NCBI GenBank assembly: GCA_009377585.1
Contig: WHTS01000041.1
Span: 1 to 46,580, forward strand
DNA length: 46,580 nucleotides
Origin: Betaproteobacteria bacterium
GTDB taxonomy: Bacteria > Pseudomonadota > Gammaproteobacteria > Burkholderiales > WYBJ01
Direction: 5' to 3'
This document shows, piece after piece, positions 1 to 8,302 of this stretch. The stretch's first letter is position 1; every line of letters begins with the position of its first letter. The translations under genes and the position numbers were made by a program. The notes beneath the pieces are model-generated. The model saw only the letters and a program-made list of their open reading frames with translations. It was not told the DNA's origin and searched no databases.

Positions 1-88
1 GGAACACGCGCACGTCCTCCCCCAGCTCGCCCAGGTATTGCACCAGGTTGTAGGTGAAGGAATCGTAGTTGTCGAGCATCAGCAACAT
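1..88 (-). CDS. trpG: Anthranilate/aminodeoxychorismate synthase glutamine amidotransferase subunit, N-terminus only
   Basis: The minus-strand reading frame starts with ATG at 88 and runs off the left edge. Its 29 visible residues begin [20 protein letters not shown], the near-invariant N-terminus of TrpG/PabA class I glutamine amidotransferases, which supply ammonia from glutamine for anthranilate or aminodeoxychorismate synthesis in the cytoplasm. The catalytic Cys-His-Glu triad lies outside the window, so TrpG and PabA cannot be told apart; many betaproteobacteria use one protein for both. It is the only clear core-metabolism gene here and probably marks the chromosomal edge of the accessory region. 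Confidence 0.9.
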   Translation of the reverse strand, partial: MLLMLDNYDSFTYNLVQYLGELGEDVRVF

Positions 89-100
89 AGTTACTTATCC

Positions 101-158
101 AATTGATTTTAAAATCAATTTCACGGCGTACGATTAATATAATATACACACTTGTATA
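101..158. promoter_or_regulatory. AT-rich promoter region with two palindromes upstream of trpG
   Basis: Bases 101-120 form a perfect 20-bp palindrome, AATTGATTTTAAAATCAATT, only 12 bases upstream of the trpG start codon. A second inverted repeat, TATACA-N4-TGTATA, spans 143-158, and between them lie several TATAAT-like hexamers. The region is much more AT-rich than its surroundings, as expected of a promoter. The first palindrome lies in the presumed 5' leader, so it could be an operator or an mRNA hairpin. No factor can be named from sequence alone. Confidence 0.45.
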
Positions 159-185
159 GGCGCGACAAGGGGACGCAGTTTCCGG

Positions 186-560
186 CCAGCTCAGCAGTTC
201 GTGTGATTGTGATCTCGGACCCCGATCGGGAACTGGAATGGACGTGTTACTTCGGTCAGTCGGCGAGCGAAGCCTCGAACTCCGGGAAAACCTGCCGGGC
301 GTCCTGCCGTTTAGAGACCAGCCCCTGTGCAAGCTGCTCGTCGCATAGCATCTGAATGACCTTCAGGTTCTGCTCGATGCCGTAAGGGGACCAATCCTCC
401 CCGAAGAGAGTCGTAGTGTCCTCGATCTCAGCCAACGTCCAAGGAGTGAGGTCCGCTAGCTGCTTCCGATTCGCCTGCCAGCGCCGCTTTGAGTCCTCGA
501 GCGCGTTGAACAGTCTTCGCAGTATGTCAGGGTCCCCGCTGGTAGACTTCCCGCCGCACC
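186..560 (-). repeat. Inverted repeat, left copy (pairs with 41546-41920)
   Basis: The minus strand here is nearly identical to the plus strand of 41546-41920. Both contain the last ~90 codons of a 4,5-dihydroxyphthalate decarboxylase-like gene and about 70 bp beyond its stop. Differences are scattered single substitutions plus a one-base indel. Homology in the right copy ends where an IS21-type end begins. The copies face each other across ~41 kb. Confidence 0.85.
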
Positions 561-1204
561 CCGACGATGTGAAAGATGGGGAAAATCCCTGTGTCACGAT
601 AGTAGTTCATCTCCGCCTGCCGGAAATTGCGCAGCAACCGGATGACCGGACTGCCTTCGACGTAGAACCCTTTTGGCGGCACGGGACACATCAAAGCATC
701 CAACTCGCCGGCGAGCAGCATCGAGAGCAGCGCTTTGTCCGTCACCGCCTGCACGTGCGCCGGAAGAATTCCCTGAGGGCGGCTGGAGGGTGCGCCATCG
801 ATCGACCCGACCGACCAACGAATATCCTCGATGCGCACACCGGCATGCCGCAGCGCTGCACGACTCCACTTGTTGCCTGTCGCCGGCCACTCGTTACAAC
901 CAATCCGCTTACCCTGTAGCTGCTCCAGACTTTCGAGCTTGCTGTCATGGCGAACGAAGAAACAGCGGTGCCTAAAGCTGCGCGAAGGGAATACTGGAAT
1001 CCCCACGAAGCTCGCATCCCCCTGTGCCAGCCGACTGAGGTGACGGCTCAACGACAGTTCGCCGGCGCCGATGCTGGTGTCGCTAAGGGTTCGATCTAGG
1101 GCGTTGGGACTATCCCGCTCGATGACAAGATCGATCCCCTCGGGAACGACATCGCCGCTCACAAGCGGCGATATGTGTCCGTAGTCCTTCATCATGAGCT
1201 TCAA
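256..1204 (-). pseudogene. 4,5-dihydroxyphthalate decarboxylase (Pht5)-like protein, frameshifted
   Basis: Two overlapping minus-strand frames (527-1204 and 256-~535) together give about 315 residues of the Pht5 family, which adopts a periplasmic-binding-protein-like fold. Visible family blocks include the ELSLSRHLSRLAQGD region, GIPVFPSRSFRH, LQGKRIGCNEW and TGIFPIFHIVGVRREVY. The frame breaks near codon 222 at a four-G run (534-537, read as C on the plus strand); removing one base restores R-DPDILRRLF. The same boundary reads correctly in the second copy at 41.5 kb, which supports a one-base insertion here. The 5' end is also suspect: the frame opens at a TTG at 1204, directly after a truncated Bug gene, and NKIEL-coding bases lie upstream in frame, so the true start was probably lost. 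The family is often found beside Bug genes; a decarboxylase role is not shown by sequence. Confidence 0.8.
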
Positions 1205-1205
1205 C

Positions 1206-1628
1206 TCAATTTTGTTCTGCGATGGTCTTGGCAGGCACCTTGGTGCTCACCATCAGAACACTCGGCGCAACCGCCAGCACTGTAATCGGGGTCAGGTCTT
1301 TAAGCGGATCGTATGGAAGCTTGTCAGACAGGATTACTTGGGTCGTAAGGGGACCAGGAGCGCTTACAAGAAGCGTGTAACCATCTGGAGTTGCCCTGCT
1401 AGCCAAGTCTGTCGCGATTACCCCCGAAGCACCGACTCGATTGTCCACGATGACGGACTGTTGCCAAACGCCTGAGAGATGCTTTGCGAGTTGCCTTGCA
1501 ATCAGGTCTGCAGTACCGCCGGGAGGATTTCCAACCAATATCCGAACGGGTTTGACGGGGAACTCTTGCGCACTTGCCGATTGGTATACGGCAATCAGGG
1601 TTCCGACAAGAATCAAACGGATCAGCAT
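1206..1628 (-). pseudogene. Bug/TctC-family TTT binding protein, C-terminally truncated
   Basis: The 140-residue frame begins with a signal peptide (MLIRLILVGTLIAVYQSASA) and carries the N-terminal Bug motifs FPVKPVRILVGNPPGGTADLIARQL, VIVDNRVGASG and TPDGYTLL in order. Full Bug proteins are about 320 residues; this one stops at IAEQN, losing the second lobe needed to close on a ligand. The break falls exactly where the dihydroxyphthalate decarboxylase-like frame begins, so a deletion has joined two genes. The start ATG overlaps the stop of the upstream broken Bug gene (ATGCTGA). A working periplasmic binding protein is not expected. Confidence 0.8.
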
Positions 1629-1843
1629 ACCTCAATCCTATGAAAGTACTGTTCACTCACTGGGAAAACCATCTCACCGAATCCGGCAGTGGCGAAACTT
1701 GGCACGCCTAGAGTCCTGCCACCAGGCGAAGTAGGCACGACCATGCGTACTGGGCGCTCGGGATAGATTTGCGCGCGAGCGACGCCGAACGGGCCTATGG
1801 TGAGAATGATGCCAATGACGCTGGCTATTATTCGTTTACTCAT
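1622..1843 (-). pseudogene. Bug/TctC-family binding protein with large internal deletion
   Basis: Start at 1843 is preceded by GAGGAGGA. The product opens with MSKRIIASVIGIILTIGPFG, a typical signal peptide, then IYPERPVRMVVPTSPGGRT, the Bug N-terminus, and jumps directly to LGVPSFATAGFGEMVFPV, which resembles the VPTxAExGxP segment normally found ~200 residues later. Only 73 residues remain. The simplest reading is an in-frame internal deletion between two points of one Bug gene. Overlap with the next truncated Bug gene suggests the two were once co-transcribed. Confidence 0.7.
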
Positions 1844-2146
1844 CTGCCGCCGTCCTCCTCCTGTACCGATGAAATGCAGCATATGGACGTAGCCCCGGCC
1901 AGAAAATTCGATCCGCCGGTGCGCGTGCGACGCGTATTCCATGTGCGATGATCTTGATGTTTTCCCGCAAGTAGCGCCGGACATCGTCCTAACTTCATTC
2001 ACGTGCGATCCCGGGCTCAATAACGATGAGTGCATGCCAGCCGCCCCGCATTAGCCCAACGTGGGACCAGGACGCCAAATTGCCCACTATGTCGATCCAC
2101 TTTGCGACATGTACCCGCGCAGGCTGGTCAGCTACAATCGCCGTCC

Positions 2147-2785
2147 ATGGACTACAAGACCAAGGAAGAATTCGTCGCCGACTATCTGCGCGAAGGAATT
2201 CTCTCTGGACGCTACGAACGCGGTGCGCGTCTGAAGCAAGGCGACATAGCGCGGGAGTTGAATCTGAGCATCACGCCCGTCCGGGAAGCGTTTCGGATTC
2301 TCGAGGCGGAAGGGTACGTGCTGAGCGAGACGCATCGAGGTGTTATCGTCGCTCCGTTCGATGCACTTGCGACCCGTGAAATCAATGAGCTCCGCATCAT
2401 GCTCGAAACCAAGCTCGCACTTGGGGCTATGAAGTACATGACACCGAAGGACTATGCCGAGCTCGCCGAATTGCAAAGGGAGTTTGAGCAAGCAGAGGCG
2501 CACGGGGACCGCAAAGCGCTACGCGCAGTCAACTACCGATTTCACCGGCAGATCTATTCCCTGGCGCAGTTACCGCAAACGTTTCATTTTGCACAAATCC
2601 TGTGGGCGAAATATCCATTTGACCTTATCAATCTCATTGCCGGCCGGCCCGGCCGCGCTACAGCGGAACACCGGCGTCTGCTGAAAGCGATGAAAGCGGG
2701 TGATAGAAAAGACGTCGTAGCCGCACTGCGCGAGCACGTCGACGCCGGATGGCGCGAGCTGCAGGCGCACATTGAGAAGCAGTAA
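2147..2785 (+). CDS. GntR-family transcriptional regulator, FadR/FCD subfamily
   Basis: This 212-residue protein has an N-terminal winged helix-turn-helix (about residues 5-65, containing GDIARELNLSITPVREAFRILEAEGYV) and a C-terminal all-helical FCD ligand domain. Metal-binding positions of FCD proteins look present: the H in NYRFHRQIY, H in EHRRLLKAM and H in REHVDAGW. Such regulators usually repress nearby catabolic genes and are released by a small organic acid. I chose ATG at 2147 because the helix-turn-helix starts right after it and the 39 upstream in-frame codons read as non-coding. It is divergent from the broken Bug pair and is a candidate reader of the palindromic motifs at 6603 and 23987. 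Confidence 0.9.
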   Translation: MDYKTKEEFVADYLREGILSGRYERGARLKQGDIARELNLSITPVREAFRILEAEGYVLSETHRGVIVAPFDALATREINELRIMLETKLALGAMKYMTPKDYAELAELQREFEQAEAHGDRKALRAVNYRFHRQIYSLAQLPQTFHFAQILWAKYPFDLINLIAGRPGRATAEHRRLLKAMKAGDRKDVVAALREHVDAGWRELQAHIEKQ

Positions 2786-2957
2786 ACCCCACGCGGCAAG
2801 CCGCAGCCGTTCATCGAACGAATAGGAAAGCGCCCATAACGCCCAGTGCCGACATTCGCTTGCGCTTGTAATTGCGGGGAAGCGCGATCGGATCCTGAAC
2901 TTCCTTGGGCCAGCCCTGAGCGGAGCGCCGAATCAAGTGCAGACATCCCGGTGCTTA

Positions 2958-3938
2958 TCAGCGCGTTTCCTGCGCTGTCACGCCTGTTGTGCGAACGACC
3001 TGTCTCCACTTTGTGATCTCTTTTTCGAGATATTCGCGGAACTGTGCGGGCGAATCGCCAACCACGTCTGTTCCGTCGGCCGCGAGCCGCGCCGCGATGT
3101 CCGGCGCGTGTAGGACACGTACTATTGTGTCGTGAAGCTTCGTAACCGCACGCTCCGTTGTCTTTGCGGGTGCGAGCACGCCATACCAGTTGATGACCTC
3201 GAAGCCCGGGACGCCCGCTTCCGCGAGCGTCGGTACCGATGGCGCCGCCGCACTCCGCTTCAAGCTCGAAATGCCAAGGATTTTCACTTTACCAGCCTGT
3301 GCCTGGGGGAGCGTCGTCGGGAGGCTCGAGAAAAGCATTTCAACTTCGCCAGTGACGACTCCGACGAGCGCGGGACCGCCGCCCTTGTAGGGGACATGTA
3401 CGAGCTTCACGCTAGCGATGCTCTGCAGAAGCTCCCCTGCGAGATGCGGGGCGGTACCGATGCCTCCCGATCCATAGTTGATCTGGCCGTTCCGAGACTT
3501 AGCGAGCGCGATGAATTCCTCGACAGTGCTTGCCGCAACGGAAGAATGAACGACCATCAGATACGGTTGCGCCGTGAGAAGACTGATAGGAGTGAAGTCC
3601 TTCACCGGATCGTACGGCGTACGAGTACCCATGGCAGGAACGATCGTGTGCGCGCTCGATGTCAAGAGCAGCGTATAACCGTCGGCAGGTGCGTGCGTCA
3701 CGAGCTCAGTCCCCACAATGCCACCGGCACCGCTGCGATTGTCGACTACCACGGCCTGCCCGAACGTTTCGCTCAGCTTCTTCGCAAGCAGGCGCGCAAT
3801 AACATCTGTGCCGCCGCTGGGTGCATAGGGCACGACTATGCGAATCGGTTTCGTAGGGTAGCTTTGCGCGGCCGTGGGTGAGGCGGCCGCGAATGCAACG
3901 CATGCCGTCAATGCTATCGCCAATGGTAATGCCGACAT
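2958..3938 (-). CDS. Bug/TctC-family TTT substrate-binding protein
   Basis: This intact ~326-residue periplasmic binding protein has a signal peptide ending near SPTAAQ, then YPTKPIRIVVPYAPSGGTDVIARLL, VVVDNRSGAGGIVG, ADGYTLLL, the INYGSSGIGTAPHLAGELL hinge block, VHVPYKGGGPALVGV and VPTLAEAGVPGFE. Bug proteins bind carboxylates such as citrate, aspartate or aromatic acids; the ligand cannot be read from sequence. ATG at 3938 is preferred because GAGGAG lies six bases upstream; a GTG at 3959 is an alternative. The first bases lie within 20 bp of the upstream mmgE/prpD stop, so they are probably one operon. No TctA/TctB genes accompany it. Confidence 0.9.
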   Translation of the reverse strand: MSALPLAIALTACVAFAAASPTAAQSYPTKPIRIVVPYAPSGGTDVIARLLAKKLSETFGQAVVVDNRSGAGGIVGTELVTHAPADGYTLLLTSSAHTIVPAMGTRTPYDPVKDFTPISLLTAQPYLMVVHSSVAASTVEEFIALAKSRNGQINYGSGGIGTAPHLAGELLQSIASVKLVHVPYKGGGPALVGVVTGEVEMLFSSLPTTLPQAQAGKVKILGISSLKRSAAAPSVPTLAEAGVPGFEVINWYGVLAPAKTTERAVTKLHDTIVRVLHAPDIAARLAADGTDVVGDSPAQFREYLEKEITKWRQVVRTTGVTAQETR

Positions 3939-3951
3939 CGACATCTCCTCA

Positions 3952-5316
3952 TCAGACACGGTAGAACTTTTGCAGCTCCCGTACGTTGTGCGCCTTTTCG
4001 ATATCCCATACCGCCGCGATGAGGCCTTGGGCGCGCCGTGCGCCTAGTACGGGCGCTAGCAGATCGAGGGCCTTCGCGTTTTCCTCGTCGCGGCTCATTG
4101 GATTGTAGGAGCTACCGCGCGCTGCAAACGTGTAGTGGGCAAGGCTCCGGCCGCCTTTCAAGCGTATCTCCACGTGTGCGTGCCAGCGGCGCTTGGGATC
4201 GTTCAATTCGGGGCTGCCAATGAGGTCGACGCGCTTCCTCAACTTCAGTACGCGCGGATCGCGCATACGTTTGAAGTCGTGGGAGGCATTGAACGTCACG
4301 TTGCCGTCGAGCAGCATCACCGCGACACAGTGCTGCATACAGATATCGGGCATCGCGCGGTTGTCTACGACTAGTGACTCCTTGTCGCCGATCTTGACGG
4401 TCACGCGCTCGACCTCCGATACCTCGAAAGGGCTTTCGCTGCGGAGCGTGTCGATGGCGTCGAGAACCGCGAGAATCGGCGCACCGACGGGCCACTTCTT
4501 GATCGACGCATTCATGATTTCATAAGACTTCCCGAGGCCGCGAACGAGCTCGGCTGGCTTCCCGTTCTCCGGAGAGAACGCGAAGAAGAAATTGCGTGGA
4601 CCTGAAAACACATCGGCGACGCCCGTGAAGCCATGCGCGACCAGAAGCGCGGCTTGCACACCGTTGTGTGCAGGCGCGCCGCTCATGTCAAACGACTTCT
4701 CGATATGCTGAGGATCGCTGAAGAGGCACGATATGCCGGAGGCTTGCTAAGCGGTATAGGAAAGCATGTAGCGCACGCGCTGAGGATCGAGTCGCGCGAG
4801 CGCGCCCGCTGCAGCCGCTGCACCGAAAAGATCGCCGAAGCAGGGCGGATGATGGCCGCGCAGGAAGAGATCCATCGCATTGAGCGACATGGTGAGACGC
4901 GCGCAGACATCGTAGCCCAGGACCACCGCGCGGAGCAGCGCCGTCCCGTTTCGGTTCTCGCGTTCGGCCATTGAGAGGGCCGCGGGCACGATTGCGGAGC
5001 CGGGATGCGTCATCGAGGCTGGATGCGAGTCATCGGTCTCGTCGGCGTGGCCAAACATGCCGTTGGCGAAGGCCGCGTTCACCGCGCTCGTCACGATGCG
5101 CGTGCCAACGACCGTCGCTTCCTTCGTGCCGCCAAGTCCTTTCACATAGTCGATCGCGCGTTGACCTGGCACGAGCCTCGACCCGGACACAAGCGCCGCA
5201 AGCGTATCCAGGAGATGGAGCTTACCGCGTTCTTCGACTTCACTCGGTAACCGCTTGCGTAGCGCGCCTGCGATGTACTCGCTTAGGACGCGCATTGTCC
5301 TTGATACTTCGACCAT
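3952..5316 (-). pseudogene. MmgE/PrpD-family protein interrupted by an in-frame amber codon
   Basis: Frames 4747-5316 and 3952-4686 are in the same phase and together encode a 454-residue MmgE/PrpD protein (2-methylcitrate dehydratase/iminodisuccinate epimerase family). The N half contains LHLLDTLAALVSGS, GHADETDDSHPASMTHPGS and GHHPPCFGDLFGAAAAAGAL. The C half contains SGAPAHNGVQAALLVAHGF and a WPVGAPILAVLDAI block. They are split by TAG at 4747-4749, codon 190, sitting where the family has the first Q of a QQASG motif, so one C-to-T change in CAG explains it. Start at 5316 has GGAGTAGGA upstream. Without amber suppression, only the first domain would be made. The following Bug gene begins just after the stop. 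Confidence 0.85.
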
Positions 5317-5332
5317 GCGTCCTACTCCATCG

Positions 5333-5461
5333 TTACAGATGCTGATGACTCTGGCGTGAGTCGCGGGCTCTTCTCAAATCATCCTTCGTGAGCTCGTCGA
5401 GCGAGCCACCGTTGATCTCGTTGCCGCTCCGAATATCGAACGGCGCTACGACGTTCAGCAT
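5333..5461 (-). CDS. Small hypothetical protein, 42 residues
   Basis: A short ATG frame between the TauD/TfdA gene and the mmgE/prpD pseudogene reads MLNVVAPFDIRSGNEINGG and then a charged helix (LDELTKDDLRRARDSRQ). I do not recognise it. It follows the dioxygenase stop by 23 bases and ends 16 bases before the next start, so it fits an operon position, but no clear ribosome-binding site is visible. It may equally be the tail of a deleted gene. Confidence 0.25.
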   Translation of the reverse strand: MLNVVAPFDIRSGNEINGGSLDELTKDDLRRARDSRQSHQHL

Positions 5462-5484
5462 CGTGAGCGCCGGTCGGCGTGTTG

Positions 5485-6564
5485 TTACTCCTGCGGCATC
5501 TTCATGCCGAGATCGCGCGCCTGCCGCTTTTCATAGTCGCGGCGGACGTCATCGTAGGAATGCCCGCGGATGCCGCCTCGCACAGTGCCCGGTTCGACGG
5601 CTCTGTAGAGATCGCGCCAACTCTGGGGCAAGCGCTCGCTGTCGGGGGGAGCGAGCCACAGCCGATATAGCAAGCGCTTGGATGCTGTCTCCTCGTAATC
5701 GACGAAAGCGGTCCGGGAATGCAGGGTGACGTGGCTGTTGACAATCTGGATGTCGCCGGGCTGCAACCACATCGAATAGGCCAAGTCCGGCCCCCGCACG
5801 ATTTGATCGAACGTCCTGAGCGCAGTCCAATGCGTCTCGGAGAGCTGCGGTACCCCTTCGAGCTGCTGCGCCAACGTCACGCGATTCCAGTTCCAGCGGC
5901 TAAAGAGCCTGCCGTCCGCTTGGTCGAAGATCGGCTGCACGACGGATGCGCCTTCGTCGTGCGCCTGCTCGCCCTGTCGGCTGAAGTGGACCGGATGATG
6001 CAGCCACTCCAGCATCTCCGGATGCTCTTTTCGCATCACATCGTAGGCGGCGATGGAGCTCGTCACGATGGTCATGCCACCCGACGCCGCTCTGTTGTAG
6101 CAGCTGAGAAAGACGATGTCGGAGGAGTCGGTGTGATAGTCCAGCTCGGCGTTGGATGAATAACCGCGGCCGGTGCCCGTGCGATACGCCGTACCGGCGT
6201 CTCTCACGGCGGAAATGTACTGGGTTGCCTTGCCCTGGGGTCGCGCGACACCGGCATGCAAACCGATGACCCAGGTCAACAGCTCGAACTGCTTCTGATC
6301 AAGACCCTCGCGCGGCAGTCCGTGCACGAGCGCGACGCCACATCCCCTTTTCACCTCGTCGAGCGCCTCGCCGATGACGCGCCAGGCGGACCCCAGATCG
6401 AATTCATCCCGTCGATAGTCGAGAAGGTTCCTCTCCGGCGCCGCCGACTTACGCAGCGCTCCGAGCAGATCGCCGCGTGCGCGCTCGTCCAACTCGAATT
6501 CCCAGCGCGTATCCTTTTCCAGATCAGAGACACGCCATGCAGCTGCCGTATCGGTGTCTACCAT
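5485..6564 (-). CDS. TauD/TfdA-family Fe(II)/2-oxoglutarate-dependent dioxygenase
   Basis: This 359-residue cytoplasmic enzyme shows the facial triad of the TauD/TfdA family: H144 and D146 in DYHTDSSD, and the distal His in VTLHSRTAF (H282), with R301 in LLYRLWLAP placed to bind the 2-oxoglutarate carboxylate. Members hydroxylate a C-H bond next to a leaving or carboxylate group; the substrate is not evident, and close relatives include gamma-butyrobetaine-type and clavaminate-synthase-like proteins. ATG at 6564 follows GAGGAGG at a good distance. Upstream lies a palindromic motif shared with the maoC promoter at 24 kb. It likely leads the minus-strand operon running to the Bug gene at 2958. 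Confidence 0.88.
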   Translation of the reverse strand: MVDTDTAAAWRVSDLEKDTRWEFELDERARGDLLGALRKSAAPERNLLDYRRDEFDLGSAWRVIGEALDEVKRGCGVALVHGLPREGLDQKQFELLTWVIGLHAGVARPQGKATQYISAVRDAGTAYRTGTGRGYSSNAELDYHTDSSDIVFLSCYNRAASGGMTIVTSSIAAYDVMRKEHPEMLEWLHHPVHFSRQGEQAHDEGASVVQPIFDQADGRLFSRWNWNRVTLAQQLEGVPQLSETHWTALRTFDQIVRGPDLAYSMWLQPGDIQIVNSHVTLHSRTAFVDYEETASKRLLYRLWLAPPDSERLPQSWRDLYRAVEPGTVRGGIRGHSYDDVRRDYEKRQARDLGMKMPQE

Positions 6565-6602
6565 TTTGCCTCCTCAACGCATGAGGTGATTAGCCCTTTT
6601 CG

Positions 6603-6622
6603 AATATCATGCATTATACTTC
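6603..6622 (-). promoter_or_regulatory. Shared palindromic promoter/operator motif, copy 1
   Basis: On the minus strand this reads GAAGTATAATGCATGATATT. The core TATAATGCATGATA is a near-perfect palindrome, and TATAAT inside it is a good -10 hexamer for the dioxygenase gene starting 39 bases downstream. An 18-of-20 match occurs at 23987-24006 upstream of maoC. Overlap of a -10 box with a palindrome suits repression by a dimeric regulator such as an FCD-type GntR protein. Confidence 0.6.
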
Positions 6623-6803
6623 GGCGACGGGTTAATGACACAAACCGGGATCTGTGCGCGTCTGCACCGATGCGCCCGCTCAGCAATGGCCGCAGCGGGG
6701 CGGCTCCGCATCATTTGTGCCGTTTCCGCCGGAAAGCCCACGTATGACATCCCGTGCGATCTCGCGTCCACTGGCTAAGCAGGATAAGGAGGTGAGGAAA
6801 GAA

Positions 6804-7762
6804 ATGAGGGCCACCCTTCTATTACTCGCAGTTCTTCTTGCATCCGCCTCCGCGTTTGCGCAGCAATGGCCTACGCGCCCGGTGCGCATCATCGTGCCTT
6901 TTCCGCCTGGTCAGGCCGCGGACATCATCTCGCGCACCGTTGCGGAACGTCTTTCGACCACGTTTGGACAGCAGTTCATCGTCGACAACCGTCCTGGAGC
7001 AGGCAGCGTTGTGGGCTCGGAGCTCGGCGCAAAGGCAGCCGCCGATGGCTACACGTATCTCGCCGGGGGCACGAGCGCGCTTGCGATCAATGTGAATCTC
7101 TACCGCAAGTTGCCGTACGATACGCTGCGCGTTTCGCACCCGTCAGCAACATGACCGAGGTTGCGATGATCTTCGTCATCAATCCCACCCTCCACGCAGC
7201 AAACGCGCAGCAGTTGATCGTCATTGCAAAGCAGAAGCCGGACGAGTTGAGCTACGGCTCATCGGGCGCCGGAACGGTCTCGCATCTCGCGCAAGAGATG
7301 CTCGCCTCGATGGCGGGCATAAAGTTGCGGCACATCCCGTACAAGGGTTCGGTGCCCAATCTCACCGACGTGATCGCCGGCCACATTTCAATGACGGCCG
7401 AGACCACGCCGGCGGTTCTTCCGCATGTTAAGGCGGGAAAGCTCCGCGCCATAGCCGTATCGCCGAACACGCGTGTACCGTTCATGCCGGACGTGCCGAC
7501 GCTAGATGAACAAGGGGTCAAAGGCTATGACGTCAGGGCGTGGACGGGACTCGTCGCACCGATCGGCACGCCAGCGCCCATCCTCGATCGCATAAGCCGA
7601 GAGGTCATCAACGCGGTCACCGCACCGGAAATGCAGAAGCGCATACACGATCTTCAGCTCGTCCCAATAGGCAGCACGCGCCAGGAGTTTGCGGCATATT
7701 TGAAGTCCGAGATCGCCAAATGGGGACAGGCCGTGAAGATCTCGGGTGCACGCGTCGACTAA
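6804..7762 (+). pseudogene. Bug/TctC-family TTT substrate-binding protein, frameshifted
   Basis: ATG at 6804 has AAGGAGG upstream and starts a signal peptide (MRATLLLLAVLLASASAFA) followed by WPTRPVRIIVPFPPGQAADIISRTV, FIVDNRPGAGSVVG and ADGYTYLAGG. The frame then breaks near 7131 (LPYDTLR|FAPVSNM) and continues in the second phase with ELSYGSSGAGTVSHLAQEML, HIPYKGSVPNL and VPTLDEQGVKGYD to a normal end. Restoring a single A after 7131 gives a normal 319-residue Bug protein. All else is intact, so the lesion is either recent or a sequencing error. It heads the operon with the UGSC selenoprotein, 12 bases downstream, and probably supplies that pathway's substrate. Confidence 0.85.
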
Positions 7763-7774
7763 GGAAGCTTCGAA

Positions 7775-8302
7775 ATGGCATTGATTTACAACCCAACGGC
7801 GTCGAGCTATCACGCGCCAAAGAACGGGCGGCTCAAGGTCTCGGCGCTTGCCGGCCAGACAATCGGCTTTATCGATAACGCGAAGCCGAACTTCAATGCG
7901 CTGGTGGATGATCTGGCCGAGCTCCTCGTCGCACGCTACGGCGTCGCGGGGGTCATCAAGCGCGCTAAGCGCGGCGCTGCAATGCCCGCGCCCGAGCTCG
8001 TTGTGAACGAGCTCGCCGAGAAGTGCGTGCTCGTCATCACCGGCTCGGGTGACTGAGGGTCCTGCACGTCGTGGAGTGTCCACGACAGTGTGGAGATCGC
8101 GAACCGCGGGAAAGCGAGTCTCACGGTCTGCTCGACTGCGTTCGTCGGTCTTGGCAACGCACAGGCGCGCGCGCTCGGACACCCGGATCTAGCAATCGCG
8201 GTGATTCCGCACCCGTTCGGCGCGCGCACGCGCGAGCAGGTGCGCGAGATTGCAGAAGCATGCCTTGAAGAAATCGTGAAGCTCATAGGAGCGGCGAAAT
8301 GA
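7775..8302 (+). CDS. UGSC-family selenoprotein with in-frame TGA = Sec94
   Basis: ATG at 7775 follows AAGGAAG. The frame meets TGA at 8054-8056 and then continues without interruption to 8302, giving 175 residues. The sequence around the TGA is ITGSGD-U-GSCTSWSVHDSVE, the signature of the UGSC selenoprotein family first reported from marine metagenome selenoproteome surveys (recalled, not searched). A SECIS-like hairpin follows immediately (8062-8093). Before Sec lies an alpha/beta segment (SALAGQTIGFIDNAKPNFN), after it STAFVGLGNAQARALGHPDLAIAVIPHPF, both recognisably homologous to the fused protein at 27298. The UGxC pair could form a selenenylsulfide. Gene end overlaps the next start (ATGA). 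The reaction is unknown; position after a Bug gene suggests small-acid catabolism. Treating it as two genes or a pseudogene would be wrong. Confidence 0.9.
8062..8093 (+). promoter_or_regulatory. SECIS-like hairpin for UGSC selenoprotein
   Basis: An 8-bp perfect stem GTCGTGGA/TCCACGAC (8068-8075 with 8079-8086) closes a three-base loop GTG (8076-8078). Below a single bulged A (8087), C65-A66-C67 pairs with G88-T89-G90, and wobble pairs extend the stem to 8062/8093. The loop begins 19 nt after the TGA and has G as its first base, meeting the published bacterial SECIS criteria (16-37 nt spacing, G in the first two loop bases, small loop). Confidence 0.85.

Noticed and set aside
2786-2957. Minus-strand frame reading ...EVQDPIALPRNYKRKRMSAL
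   Set aside because: Looks slightly protein-like but I could not match it to a family and it has no start; may be a remnant, not supported as a gene.
3132-3881. Long frame opposite the Bug gene (and similar 200-500-codon frames opposite 12254, 18046, 20223 and 22746)
   Set aside because: High-GC antisense shadows of well-supported genes, with low-complexity Arg/His-rich translations.
4747-4749. Recoding of TAG (pyrrolysine or readthrough) in mmgE/prpD
   Set aside because: The codon stands at a Gln position one base away from CAG; nonsense mutation is simpler and no recoding element is seen.
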